A stretch of DNA of 33,332 bases from Acidobacteriaceae bacterium. Its GTDB lineage: Bacteria > Acidobacteriota > Terriglobia > Terriglobales > Acidobacteriaceae. The position numbers and the translations under genes were made by a program. Below, in pieces: positions 22,203-33,332 of this stretch (position 1 is its first letter; each line of letters opens with the position of its first letter). The notes under the pieces were generated by a model. The model had not been told where the DNA came from. It did no database searches and saw only the letters and a list, made by a program, of their open reading frames with translations. Location: positions 5,134 through 38,465 of the forward strand of contig DAHUZH010000020.1 of assembly GCA_027306695.1 (NCBI GenBank). The letters run 5' to 3'.

Positions 22203-22937
22203 ATGTCAGCGGCTTTCGCAGTGGGAAATCTGACAGGAATCCTCGATATACGGGTGGAAGACGCCGTCCTCACCGCTGAGCTGCAAGCTGGCTCAGAAGA
22301 GGCCTTTGCGCTTTTAATCGCGCAATATCATGCGCCGGTTTACAGCCTTGTTTCCCGCCTGCTCAACGATGTTGGGGATGCACCGGACATCACTCAGGAT
22401 GTTTTTATAAAGGTTTTTCGCGGCATTCGCAATTTTCATGGCGACTCCAGCCTGCGCACCTGGATTTATCGCATCGCACTGCATGAAGCATCCAATCAGC
22501 GCCGGTGGTGGTCGCGGCATCGCGGGCGGGAAGTCACCATCGAGGACCAGACGGACGCCAGGGGCGAAGACGGTCCCAGCTATTCCTTTTGCCTGAAAGA
22601 CATACTGGTCGATAAGCAGGCATCTCCGTTTGAAATGGCTGCCCATGAGGAGATACGGGCCAAAGTGGAGTCGGAGTTGCGAAAGTTGCCAGAGCCATTT
22701 CGTACCGTCGTGGTCCTCCGTGACCTGGAAGGCATGGCCTATGAGGAGATTGCAGAGATCTTGGGAGCACAGTTAGGCACGGTCAAGTCGCGGCTGGTAC
22801 GAGGCCGTACCATGCTGCGGCAACAGTTGGCGGAGTTTGTCGCGCAGACACAACAGCGTCCGATAGTTTCTTCTCAGCGAACCGCATGGGAACCGAAACA
22901 GGACAAGCGGCGTAGTACATGTGAGGAGGCGGGATGA
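22203..22937 (+). CDS. ECF (RpoE-like) RNA polymerase sigma factor
   Basis: A 244-aa sigma factor. Region 2 spans residues about 25-100: FALLIAQYHAPVYSLVSRLL, DAPDITQDVFIKVFRGIRNF, and SLRTWIYRIALHEASNQRRW (region 2.4). Region 4 spans about 150-215: LRKLPEPFRTVVVLRDLEGM, AYEEIAEILGAQLGTVKSRL, VRGRTMLRQQL. It directs polymerase to stress-type promoters and is controlled by the anti-sigma factor whose ATG overlaps its stop. The ATG at 22203 is preferred over a TTG at 22104 because the latter falls within the probable promoter; GGGGTGA precedes the ATG. Confidence 0.93.
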   Translation: MSAAFAVGNLTGILDIRVEDAVLTAELQAGSEEAFALLIAQYHAPVYSLVSRLLNDVGDAPDITQDVFIKVFRGIRNFHGDSSLRTWIYRIALHEASNQRRWWSRHRGREVTIEDQTDARGEDGPSYSFCLKDILVDKQASPFEMAAHEEIRAKVESELRKLPEPFRTVVVLRDLEGMAYEEIAEILGAQLGTVKSRLVRGRTMLRQQLAEFVAQTQQRPIVSSQRTAWEPKQDKRRSTCEEAG

Positions 22938-23608
22938 ATTCCTGTTTATCCATACAATCGCAGTTCTCCGAGTATCTCGATGGGGCCATCTCCGGCGCTC
23001 AGATGCAGTCGATTGCGTCCCACTTGCAGGCATGTGAAGAGTGCGCAAAAGAATTTGCAGCATGGCGCGACGTACAGTCGCTGCTGACCAGTCTTGGCCC
23101 GGCGAAACCACCCGCCGATCTTGGATTGCGCCTGCGTGTGGCCATCTCTCAAGAGCAGGCCAGGACAATCCGCCACCGTCTGGACGTATGGCAGATGTAC
23201 TGGCAGAACTCGATGGCCCCGTTTATGGCCCGTGCTGCGGCCGGACTGGCCAGCGCCATTATATTGATCGGCGTTCTCGGTTTGATGATCGGGACCGTGG
23301 CGGCGCCGCCAACTTTGGCCGCCAATGACGCCGTCACCGACAGCGTGAGCACTCCACACCTTCTCTACACCAGCGCCGGAACGGATTCGCGCATCGCGTT
23401 TCGCGATCCCGTCCTGGTGGAAGCGGAGATCAGCCAAAACGGCCGCGTGTACGACTATCGCATCGTGTCCGGTCCGGAGTCGCAGGCTGTTCGCGACGAA
23501 CTGGACAATATTCTGCTCATGAGCCAGTTCACGCCGGCCCTGTTTTATGGCAGACCCGTACCTAGCCGTGCCATACTTTCCTTTTCCGGCGTGTCGGTCC
23601 GGGGCTAA
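22934..23608 (+). CDS. Zinc-finger anti-sigma factor with C-terminal TonB-like domain
   Basis: A 224-aa protein. The cytoplasmic N-terminus has the zinc-binding anti-sigma motif HLQACEECA (His-x3-Cys-x2-Cys, about residues 30-37). One membrane helix follows at about 97-118 (AAAGLASAIILIGVLGLMIG). The external C-terminus includes EAEISQNGRVYDYRIVSGPE and FTPALFYGRPVPSRAILSF, which resembles a TonB C-terminal-like beta fold. It should hold the ECF sigma factor at the membrane until a signal releases it. Translation is coupled through the ATGA overlap with the sigma gene. The external-domain assignment is tentative. Confidence 0.82.
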   Translation: MNSCLSIQSQFSEYLDGAISGAQMQSIASHLQACEECAKEFAAWRDVQSLLTSLGPAKPPADLGLRLRVAISQEQARTIRHRLDVWQMYWQNSMAPFMARAAAGLASAIILIGVLGLMIGTVAAPPTLAANDAVTDSVSTPHLLYTSAGTDSRIAFRDPVLVEAEISQNGRVYDYRIVSGPESQAVRDELDNILLMSQFTPALFYGRPVPSRAILSFSGVSVRG

Positions 23609-23764
23609 CTTCCACTGTCAATAACGTCCGTAAAATTGCCTGCATCAAACAGACAGCCGTTTTTTGCGTCTAAAGAATATGGCCTTCGGTAAAAGACGGG
23701 CTTCGGTATAGAGGCAATGTGGCCGATCTGTGATATTCTATGATGAAATGGGGACGTGCGCCCT

Positions 23765-23781
23765 GGCGTCATGATGACGCC
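23765..23781. promoter_or_regulatory. Palindromic site upstream of rpoD
   Basis: GGCGTCAT, a central G, then ATGACGCC form a 17-bp near-perfect palindrome about 95 bases before the rpoD start. It could be an operator or an RNA hairpin. No clear -10/-35 pair was identified in 23609-23875. Confidence 0.35.
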
Positions 23782-23875
23782 CACTGATCGGCCTGCCGTC
23801 GCGGCTTCGACCGCATCCAACTGTCCTGCCCACGGACAATAGAACTCTCAAAGCATCTCCATCAGAGGGGCACTC

Positions 23876-25570
23876 TTGGCTATTAACGATAAATTTGAAG
23901 ACGACATACAAAAACTCATCGACACCGGCAAGGAAAAAGGCTATCTGACCTTCGGTGAAGTGAACGATCTGATACCCGGCGAAATGAACTCCGCCGACGA
24001 TCTCGACGACTTGATGACGACCATCGGGACGCAGGGCATTGATTTGCTCGACGACCAGCCGAAACTGGCAGCCGAGCATGACGAAGACAGCGAAGACAGT
24101 GAAGACGTCGAGCTGGATCTGACGCCCGGCGCGATGGAAAAGACGAACGACCCGGTCCGCATGTATCTCCGCGAGATGGGGACCGTGCCTTTGCTCACGC
24201 GCGAAGGCGAAGTGGAAATCGCCAAGCGCATCGAGCGCGGCCAGATGCGCGTCATGAAAGCCATTGCGCGTTCGTCGATTGTGACGCGCGAGATCATCGC
24301 GCTTGGTGAAGACTTGAAGCGTGGCGTGCGCAGCATCAAGGAAGTCGTGATCTTCGACGAGGAAGAACTCACCGAAGAGATCCTCCAGGCGCGCACCAAG
24401 CTGACCGTGGCCAGCATCGACTCGCTGGTGAAGCACTACAAAAAAGTCCAGCAGTTGCGCGAGAAGCTGGAGGGCGTCAATGTCAAGGAAAAGGGCAAGG
24501 CGCGCGAGCACCGTCGCACCCGCTGGACATTGGGACGCGAACTGGTCCTGGTTTCCCGCGTCATCCGCGAACTGAAATACACCAACCTCGAACGCAAGCG
24601 GCTGCTCGACAAGGTCAACAAGACTGTCGATGCCATGCGTGCGCTCGATCGTCAGATCAAAGCTCTGGACCAGAAATATGAACAGTCCAAGAGCGAGGAA
24701 ATGAAAAAGGAGTATCGCCGCCAGCAACGCAACTGCAAGGGCGATCTCGAAAAGCTGGAAGTCGACGCTGGCGTTTCCGTTGTGGAGCTGAAGCGCACAC
24801 AGCGAGAGATGATCCAGGGCGACATGGACGCCGAGCAGGCCAAGCGCGAGCTGATTGAGGCCAATCTGCGGCTGGTGGTTTCGATCGCCAAGAAATATAC
24901 CAACCGTGGCTTGCAGTTTTTGGACCTGATTCAGGAAGGCAACATCGGCCTGATGAAGGCGGTCGATAAGTTTGAATACCGGCGCGGCTACAAATTCTCG
25001 ACCTATGCCACTTGGTGGATTCGCCAGGCGATCACACGCGCGATTGCGGACCAGGCACGCACGATCCGCATTCCCGTGCACATGATTGAGACCATCAACA
25101 AGCTGATCCGCACTTCGCGCCAACTTGTACAGGAACTGGGACGCGAGCCAACCTCGGAAGAGATCGCCAAGCGCATGGACATTCCTGTCGCTAAAGTGCG
25201 CAAGGTCCTCAAGATCGCGCAGGAGCCGATCTCGCTCGAAACTCCGATCGGCGAAGAAGAAGACTCGCATCTGGGGGACTTCATCGAAGACCACCAGGCT
25301 GTTTCGCCTTCGGATGCCGTCATTAGCGTGAACCTGAAGGACTATACCGCACAGGTGCTGCGCACTCTCACTCCACGCGAGGAGCGCGTCATCAAGATGC
25401 GCTTTGGCCTGGAGGACGGCTCCGAGCACACGCTGGAAGAAGTCGGCCAGAGCTTCCAGGTGACGCGCGAGCGCATTCGCCAGATTGAAGCCAAGGCGCT
25501 GCGCAAGCTGCGGCATCCATCGCGCTCGCGCAAGCTGCGGGCGTTTCTGGATGGTGTGCGCGAGGCATAA
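23876..25570 (+). CDS. rpoD: Primary sigma factor RpoD (SigA)
   Basis: A 564-aa housekeeping sigma factor. It shows region 1.1 ([20 protein letters not shown]), region 1.2 ([20 protein letters not shown]) and regions 2.1-2.4 ([60 protein letters not shown]). Region 3 ([20 protein letters not shown]) and region 4.2 ([33 protein letters not shown]) follow. It recruits RNA polymerase to most promoters. The start is TTG at 23876, supported by AGAGGGG just upstream and by the reading [14 protein letters not shown]; no suitable ATG lies nearby. An insertion of charged helices lies between regions 1.2 and 2, as in many primary sigma factors. Confidence 0.97.
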   Translation: MAINDKFEDDIQKLIDTGKEKGYLTFGEVNDLIPGEMNSADDLDDLMTTIGTQGIDLLDDQPKLAAEHDEDSEDSEDVELDLTPGAMEKTNDPVRMYLREMGTVPLLTREGEVEIAKRIERGQMRVMKAIARSSIVTREIIALGEDLKRGVRSIKEVVIFDEEELTEEILQARTKLTVASIDSLVKHYKKVQQLREKLEGVNVKEKGKAREHRRTRWTLGRELVLVSRVIRELKYTNLERKRLLDKVNKTVDAMRALDRQIKALDQKYEQSKSEEMKKEYRRQQRNCKGDLEKLEVDAGVSVVELKRTQREMIQGDMDAEQAKRELIEANLRLVVSIAKKYTNRGLQFLDLIQEGNIGLMKAVDKFEYRRGYKFSTYATWWIRQAITRAIADQARTIRIPVHMIETINKLIRTSRQLVQELGREPTSEEIAKRMDIPVAKVRKVLKIAQEPISLETPIGEEEDSHLGDFIEDHQAVSPSDAVISVNLKDYTAQVLRTLTPREERVIKMRFGLEDGSEHTLEEVGQSFQVTRERIRQIEAKALRKLRHPSRSRKLRAFLDGVREA

Positions 25571-25592
25571 TCGGACGCTCCCAACCGCATGC

Positions 25593-25620
25593 AAAAGGCC
25601 GCTCATCGAGCGGCCTTTTT
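25593..25620. terminator. Bidirectional intrinsic terminator between rpoD and the permease gene
   Basis: AAAAGGCCGCTC, an ATC loop and GAGCGGCCTTTTT form a perfect 12-bp stem flanked by A and T tracts. It can end transcription of rpoD and of the convergent gene. Confidence 0.9.
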
Positions 25621-25644
25621 GCCGTCTATTTTTGCTTCTTGCGC

Positions 25645-26913
25645 TTACTCGTATTTCAAGGATTCCACAGGGTCCATTTGCGCGGCGCGGGTCGCGGGCA
25701 AAGTCCCAAACAATATGCCGACCAGCATCGCTGTGGACAACGAGATAACGACAGACCAGTATGAAATGGGAATTTGATAGGCAGGGAAAAAGAAGCGCAC
25801 GGAGAGCGGAAGCGCCAGGCCCAGCAGTGTGCCAACGATGCCGCCGCTCAACGAAATAAGAATTGCCTCCGCCAGGAACTGCAACTGAATTTCACGGTAA
25901 GTCGCCCCGACAGCCTTGCGAATCCCAATCTCTCGAATCCGAGACCGCACCGTCGCCAGCATGATGTTCATAATGCCAACTCCGCTGACGGCGAGTGTGA
26001 CCGCAGAAACCAACAAAAGCACCAGCGTCATAATGTTTGCAATCTGCGCCGCTGTCGTCACCAGCGCCGTGTATTCAATCACGTCATACACGGAGTTGGG
26101 CCGGTGCCGGGACTGGATCACGCGCGCAATCGCGCTCCTGGCCCGCGGAGTATCGCTGAAATCCCTGACAGAGAAAAACAATTGCTTCACTGCGTCTGTC
26201 CCGGTGAAATATCGCGCGACCGGGTAGGGAATCAAAATGGTCTGGTCCGCGACTTCCGACAACCCAAACGTATAAACACGCTCTTTGAACGTGCCGATAA
26301 TAGTGAAAGGGATTCCCTTGATCGAGAAGCTTTTGTTGATAGCGGCATCCGCGCTGCCAAATAGATTTTTAGCGAACGGAACGGTTACGACGGCGACTTT
26401 GGCATGGCTGATCGCATCCTGTTCATCGAAAAATCGTCCAGCCAGAACGATGAGGTTGCGAACATTCTTATACTGCGGAGACACTCCAAGCACCAGAATG
26501 TCTTTCACCTTGCCATCGCCAAAGCTGATCCGGTCATGCATCTCCAGCATGTCCGACGACGCAACGATGCCGGGGACCTGCTCATCGACGGCCCTCAAGT
26601 CGTCGTTGGTCAGGTAATCCGGATTCCCATTCGCCGTTCCCATGCCACCGCCCTGATAGTCGGCTGTAATCATGTTGGAGCCGATGCCCTGGATCAGGTT
26701 GATCGCATACTGCTTGCCGGTCAGGCCGATGGTGACGACCAGGATCACCGAGGCCGACCCCATCACCATGCCCAGTGCCGTCAGCGCAAAGCGCACTTTA
26801 TTGGTGCGAAAGCTATCGAGCGCAAGATGAATGATCTCGCTGAGCACCATGGTCTTTTTGGCGCTCGCCAGTGTGCGGGCAAACGACGGATTATGTGGGC
26901 GGGCGGGGACCAT
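25645..26913 (-). CDS. MacB/FtsX-type ABC transporter permease
   Basis: A 422-aa permease. The N-terminal helix (SFRTNKVRFALTALGMVMGS) is followed by a periplasmic MacB-PCD domain (residues about 50-280). Three C-terminal helices include IANIMTLVLLLVSAVTLAVS, GIMNIMLATVRSRIREIGIR and KAVGATYREIQLQFLAEAIL, ending TLPATRAAQMDPVESLKYE. The VR.R..EIGIRKAVGA block and ATRAA.LDPVE.LRYE-type end are typical. It would export a macrolide, lipoprotein or peptide together with an ATPase, which is not adjacent. The ATG at 26913 lacks a good ribosome site; ATG 26850 (MVLSEIIHLAL) is a plausible alternative. Confidence 0.9.
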   Translation of the reverse strand: MVPARPHNPSFARTLASAKKTMVLSEIIHLALDSFRTNKVRFALTALGMVMGSASVILVVTIGLTGKQYAINLIQGIGSNMITADYQGGGMGTANGNPDYLTNDDLRAVDEQVPGIVASSDMLEMHDRISFGDGKVKDILVLGVSPQYKNVRNLIVLAGRFFDEQDAISHAKVAVVTVPFAKNLFGSADAAINKSFSIKGIPFTIIGTFKERVYTFGLSEVADQTILIPYPVARYFTGTDAVKQLFFSVRDFSDTPRARSAIARVIQSRHRPNSVYDVIEYTALVTTAAQIANIMTLVLLLVSAVTLAVSGVGIMNIMLATVRSRIREIGIRKAVGATYREIQLQFLAEAILISLSGGIVGTLLGLALPLSVRFFFPAYQIPISYWSVVISLSTAMLVGILFGTLPATRAAQMDPVESLKYE

Positions 26914-27023
26914 TTTCAGTTTGTGGCGCGATGAACTGCCAAGGCATAGCAGGCATCGGACAATTCACCTGCTACGCCTTTTCCAGCATACTGCGTTTGC
27001 CTATCGTCGTTGGGAGACGACGG

Positions 27024-27644
27024 TTAGAACTGTGCCGGATGGTCCCAGGCGGAAAATACAAATTCCTGTAAAGGCTTGCGCTCTCTGGGCGAGGTTTCCA
27101 TCTTCCGCATCGGATCGGGAAGCGCCTCCACGTTGCCGAGATAGCCGATGGCCGTGACCGCACCAATCTCATAATCGTCAGGAATGCCAAACGCGGCGCG
27201 TGCTATCTCGTTATCGAACCCCGCCATGGAATGCGTATGCAGACCCGATGCCGTGGCCTGCAAGGCAAGGTTGGCCGTGGCTGCACCGGTGTCGTGCAAT
27301 GCATAATGATTCGGATTGCCATTCTGGGCAAAGGTCTTTTTGCCGACGGACAGCATCAGAACGGGAGCGCTGTTTGCCCAGGACTGGTTGAATTCGATCA
27401 GCGAATCGAAGATCTTGCGGTAGGTCTCATCGCCCTTGCGCCCCACCAGGAACCTCCACGGCTGCTCGTTATAGGAGGAAGCCGCCCAGCGGGCCGCTTC
27501 AAACAGCTTTTTCAGTTGTTCCGCGCTCACTTCGCGGTCGGCAAACGCCCTGGGACTCCAGCGTCGCAGGATATTTTCTTCCACACCGGGAACAGGTGGG
27601 GCATGTTTCGTGGCTTCAACGGCTTCGGGTGTGGTCACAGACAT
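27024..27644 (-). CDS. Nitroreductase family protein
   Basis: A 206-aa FMN-dependent nitroreductase-like enzyme. It starts with the typical RRWSPRAFADREVSAEQL segment. FEAARWAASSYNEQPWRFLV follows (Ser/Asn/Gln-Pro-Trp region near FMN), then HDTGAATANLALQATASGLH and FGIPDDYEIGAVTAIGYLG. Such enzymes reduce nitro or quinone compounds with NAD(P)H; the substrate is unknown. GCAGGAG lies before the ATG at 27644. No partner gene is adjacent, and the upstream permease gene on the same strand may be co-transcribed at the distal end. Confidence 0.92.
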   Translation of the reverse strand: MSVTTPEAVEATKHAPPVPGVEENILRRWSPRAFADREVSAEQLKKLFEAARWAASSYNEQPWRFLVGRKGDETYRKIFDSLIEFNQSWANSAPVLMLSVGKKTFAQNGNPNHYALHDTGAATANLALQATASGLHTHSMAGFDNEIARAAFGIPDDYEIGAVTAIGYLGNVEALPDPMRKMETSPRERKPLQEFVFSAWDHPAQF

Positions 27645-27853
27645 AGTTTGTTTTTCTCCTGCAACTTGAGATGATCCGCAAGTCTGTGACGTTTCAAATT
27701 ATGTTGTATCGCAACAGTGCGAGGCGACTCATTTACCCACCACGCCAACCGATCACAGAGGTTTCATATGTACAGGCGGCCCGTCATACACTGAGGGAAA
27801 CCCGAGGTGCCTTCACCGTATCGCGATCGCGTTATTGATCTCATGCACCCCAG

Positions 27854-27881
27854 TTTGGATGCTCGTTAGAATCGCTATAAT
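27854..27881 (+). promoter_or_regulatory. Candidate metH promoter
   Basis: TTTGGA and a perfect TATAAT (27876-27881) are 16 bp apart. The resulting leader of about 270 nt shows no B12-box (GCCACTG) or SAM-riboswitch pattern that I can recognise. The rest of 27645-28158 holds no confident gene; 27986-28113 may be a coding remnant. Confidence 0.4.
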
Positions 27882-28158
27882 GAAAAAAGGCATGTTACGG
27901 TGTCGCATGTGACGGATTTAAAGCGAAAGCGCGCACATAGACTCAATGAGTCAATTCCGGCAAGGTGTCTTTAGCTTCGTGCGGACGTTGGATACGGTGA
28001 GCTTTTCCGCGATCTGAAGCGCGTGACCGAGAAAAACTATGGGGAACGCCATCAAACGCTTTCCGCGTCCCTGCGCTTTGTGTTGATGTCGGGAAATCAC
28101 AACTCGGTGTGATGTCCGCTGTTGCCGAAATAGCCACGCTCAAGGCCATCAGGGAGAC

Positions 28159-29288
28159 ATGACTACAGCCCACGAACACCCTCTTCAAAAGATCCTCGAG
28201 AGTCGAATTGCCATCATCGATGGAGCGATGGGCACGACGATTCGCACCTACGGTATGACGGAAGCGGACATTCGTGGGGAGCGCTTCAAAGACTCAACGA
28301 AGGACCTGCTGAACAACGGCGACCTCTTCTCCCTGACTCAACCGAAGATGATCGGTGACATCCATCGTCGGTTTCTGGAGGCTGGGGCGGACATCATTGA
28401 GACAAACACCTTTGGCGCGACCAGTATCACCCAAAGCGAATTCTTCGTCGACGATCCGCGAGAGCGCGGCGGCCGGAAGGACCCCGCATTCTATCAAAAG
28501 ATCATCGACGATCCATTTCTCAACAGCCTGGCTTGGGAGATCAATGAGAAGTCGGCGCGGGAGTGCCGTGAATGGGCCGATCACTTCGGGAACGCAACAG
28601 GACGTCAGCGGTTCGTGGCTGGTGCGATCGGGCCGCTGACCGTGTCTCTTTCAAACTCGCCCGATGCCGATGATGCAGGCTTCCGGGTGGTCACCTTCGA
28701 TCAGGTTAAAACCGCTTACATCCAGCAAGTGCGCGCCCTCATCGCGGGAGGCACAGATCTGCTTTTGGTCGAGACGATCTTCGACTCGTTGAATGCCAAG
28801 GCTGCACTCGTCGCCATCCGCGAAGTGTTTGAACAGGACGGCAAGGAGTTGCCGGTGATGATCTCGGCGGCGGTGGGTCGTGGTGGCGAGACGTTGATTT
28901 CTGCACAGACGACTGAAGCGTTCTGGAACGCGGTGCAGCACATGAAACCGCTGTCAGTGGGACTCAACTGCTCTCTCGGTCCCGACCTGATGTATCCCTT
29001 CTTGGAGGAGATCTCGCAGAAGGCGGATGTGGCGATCTCGTGCTATCCGAATGCTGGTTTGCCGAATCCGCTCTCGGAAACCGGCTTCGATCTTGGGCCG
29101 GAGGACATGGCCCGTTATCTGGGTGACTTTGCACGAGGAGGGCTGATTAATATTGCTGGCGGCTGCTGTGGCAACACGCCCGAGCACATTGCGGCTATTG
29201 CCAAAGCGCTCGACGGCCAGCCTCCGCGAAGGTTGGGGGCGATCCCCCCTGAGGGGGCATCCTACGAACCTCAGATCGAGCGCAGAGC

Positions 29289-29292
<4 letters not shown>
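28159..29292 (+). CDS. metH: Methionine synthase, homocysteine-binding subunit (split MetH part 1)
   Basis: A 377-aa protein equal to the N-terminal homocysteine S-methyltransferase domain of Met[41 protein letters not shown] and [13 protein letters not shown]. Zinc-ligand regions are GLNCSLGPD and [14 protein letters not shown]. It activates homocysteine as a zinc thiolate for methylation. The rest of the enzyme is the next gene, overlapping by ATGA. In most bacteria these are one polypeptide of about 1200 residues; here the two parts total 1279. AGGGAG lies before the ATG. The split is clean at the domain border, so it is not a frameshift. Confidence 0.93.
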
Positions 29293-31997
<2,705 letters not shown>

Positions 31998-32512
31998 CTT
32001 CAGGACCTTTGGTCGCCTGCCGCCATCTGTGGGTATCCGTTCCGTCCCGCAAGAAAACTGTGTGGAACCATTTCACGCCGTAATGGAGTGCCCGAAATTT
32101 TTTGTGCCGCAAAAGCCAGAGACTCGAGTATAAATTTCATAGACAATTATGCGATAACAGGGAAAGAGTTTTCCTTGATCCCGCAGTGATAATTCCCCGT
32201 TCCGCAGTGTTTCTCTAAATCTTCTCGCGGCTCGAAACTCACCTGGATTCAGGACTATAGAGGAATCTGCTACGGGATATCTTGGCGAAACTCGCAAATT
32301 TCCCTCTATTTTTCCTGTTAGCAGGGAATTCACGCCCGGAGAGCTGTTCGCTGAGGTCTGCATCTACCGCCAGCACATCCTGTAAATCCTTCGCCAACCC
32401 ACATCCGATCTTTGGTGCCGATTTCCGAATTAAAACCTAGGCAAGTCTGCAAAAACTGTCTAATCTGGATGTTTCTGTACAACAGACAAACAGTATTTCG
32501 GGAGACACCAAG
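31998..32512. other. Intergenic region without a confident gene
   Basis: 515 bases, more AT-rich than the neighbours. A TTCCCT...AGGGAA inverted pair occurs near 32300-32330, and similar GGGAA/TTCCC strings recur from 32158 to 32330, suggesting a degenerate repeat. A 96-codon open frame on the minus strand (32073-32363) has no recognisable protein character. GGGAG before 32513 is the ribosome site of the next gene. Confidence 0.4.
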
Positions 32513-33332
32513 ATGTTGGAGCGTACTCTGCGCAGAATCGAACTGCTCTTTCTTCTGACATTCACAACCTTTGGTCTGGCATTTGGCCAGCAGACTGCCA
32601 AACCTCTATTACTGCAAACGCCTACACTCAGTGCGACCCAGATTGCCTTTACCTATGGAGGCGACATTTGGGTTGTCAGCCGGAGTGGTGGAATGGCGCA
32701 ACGGCTGGTGACGGGTACAGATCTGCTGAGCGGCCCCATATTTTCTCCCGATGGGTCGATGGTTGCTTACAGCGGCAACTACAACGGCAATGTCGATGTA
32801 TACGTGGTTCCATCCACCGGCGGGGAGCCTCGGCGGTTGACCTATCATCCTGGCCCGGATGTTGCGGTGGGATGGACTCCGGATGGCAAGTCGGTCCTGT
32901 TCCGCTCGCCTCGCAACAGTTTTTCCGATCCAGACCATCTATTTACCGTGCCGATTACGGGCGGCTTTCCAAAGCAGCTTCCGCTGCCGATGGCTGAGGC
33001 AGGTTCGTATTCCCCGGACGGCACGCACCTGGCCTATGAACCGATCTTTCAGTGGGAGCCGGACTGGAAGCATTATCATGGCGGCCAGACGTTGAAAGTT
33101 TGGATTGCGGATCTTGCTGACTCCAGTGTGGTCCCGGTCCCGCGGGAAAATTCCAACGACAAGAATCCGATGTGGGTGGGCAACAAGATTTATTTCCTCT
33201 CCGACCGCAACGGCCCGGTCACACTGTTCGTCTACGATCCAGCCAGCAAACAGGTTTCTCAGGTCATCCAGAATAATCATGGCTTCGACATCAGCTCAGC
33301 CGCGGCTGATCCTGGAAGTATTGTTTACGCGC
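32513..33332 (+). CDS. Tricorn-type protease, N-terminal beta-propeller (cut by window edge)
   Basis: 273 codons are visible. A signal peptide (MLERTLRRIELLFLLTFTTF, then AFG) precedes repeated WD40/PD40-like blades: QIAFTYGGDIWVVSRSGG, IFSPDGSMVAYSGNYNGNVD, VYVVPSTGGEPRRLTYHPG, VGWTPDGKSVLFRS and AGSYSPDGTHLAYEP. This matches the N-terminal propeller of bacterial tricorn-core homologs, whose C-terminal part carries PDZ and S41-type peptidase domains, expected beyond the edge. They degrade peptides, here probably outside the cytoplasm. A TolB-like or other propeller protein cannot be excluded without the C-terminus. GGGAG lies 9 bases before the ATG. Confidence 0.85.
   Translation, partial: MLERTLRRIELLFLLTFTTFGLAFGQQTAKPLLLQTPTLSATQIAFTYGGDIWVVSRSGGMAQRLVTGTDLLSGPIFSPDGSMVAYSGNYNGNVDVYVVPSTGGEPRRLTYHPGPDVAVGWTPDGKSVLFRSPRNSFSDPDHLFTVPITGGFPKQLPLPMAEAGSYSPDGTHLAYEPIFQWEPDWKHYHGGQTLKVWIADLADSSVVPVPRENSNDKNPMWVGNKIYFLSDRNGPVTLFVYDPASKQVSQVIQNNHGFDISSAAADPGSIVYA

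Noticed and set aside
23738-25606. A 622-codon open frame antisense to rpoD
   Set aside because: RpoD is certain on the plus strand; the antisense frame is His/Leu/Phe-rich shadow sequence typical of the complement of a GC-rich gene.
27882-28158. A cobalamin or SAM/SAH riboswitch before metH
   Set aside because: I looked for the B12-box GCCACTG and for SAM or SAH aptamer cores; none is present. AGCCACG near 28130 lacks the rest.
32073-32363. A 96-codon minus-strand open frame in the gap before the tricorn gene
   Set aside because: No ribosome site, no recognisable domain, and the segment looks like a degenerate intergenic repeat.

Overview
The window looks like an integrative and conjugative element (about 1-20,960) joined to chromosomal DNA (about 20,960-33,332) of an acidobacterium-like bacterium. 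The taxonomic guess is inference. It rests on the split cobalamin methionine synthase, the tricorn-like protease, the ECF sigma/anti-sigma pair, the GC-rich coding style and conserved hypothetical proteins that I associate with acidobacterial mobile elements.

Mobile part. A tyrosine integrase (19706-20884) and a small excisionase-like HTH protein (19416-19700) abut the 3' end of a tRNA-Ala(GGC) gene (20955-21030), the usual arrangement at one end of a tRNA-integrated element. The other end lies left of base 1. To the left, read leftwards, is a P-type (Trb/VirB-like) type IV secretion operon: virB2, B3, B4, B9, B10, a small lipoprotein, B5, B6 and B8 (15992-7808). No VirB11, coupling protein or relaxase is present; they may lie beyond the left edge. 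Two cargo pieces are inserted against the reading direction: a DUF4260 membrane protein (10196-10576) and a HigBA-type toxin-antitoxin pair (7110-7781). Further left are a cytosine-5 DNA methyltransferase broken by an IS110-family element, two tandem SSB-like genes, an ORF-less group II intron placed just behind a terminator hairpin, and four small or winged-helix element genes, the last cut by the window edge. Between the transfer operon and the integrase lie a beta-class DNA methyltransferase, a 139-aa acidic protein and a NERD-nuclease/transmembrane protein.

Regulation inside the element is the most interesting part. The virB2 promoter region and the excisionase promoter region share an identical 24-base block, followed by a second TGCA box exactly 20 bp further on and by matched -10-like sequences. 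This suggests one activator switches transfer and excision together. Separately, the ssb gene and the beta-class methyltransferase gene carry related leaders of about 125 nt with a long hairpin about 110 nt before each start codon. The 3' non-coding end of the IS110 element has two stem-bounded segments that each repeat a string found at one IS/host junction, as expected of a bridge RNA.

Chromosomal part. Rightwards of the tRNA: a secreted or periplasmic hypothetical protein, an ECF sigma factor with its zinc-finger anti-sigma factor, the primary sigma factor RpoD with a strong terminator, a convergent MacB/FtsX-type permease, a nitroreductase, a two-gene methionine synthase (homocysteine-binding protein plus pterin/B12/activation protein, overlapping by four bases) and the start of a tricorn-type protease cut by the right edge.
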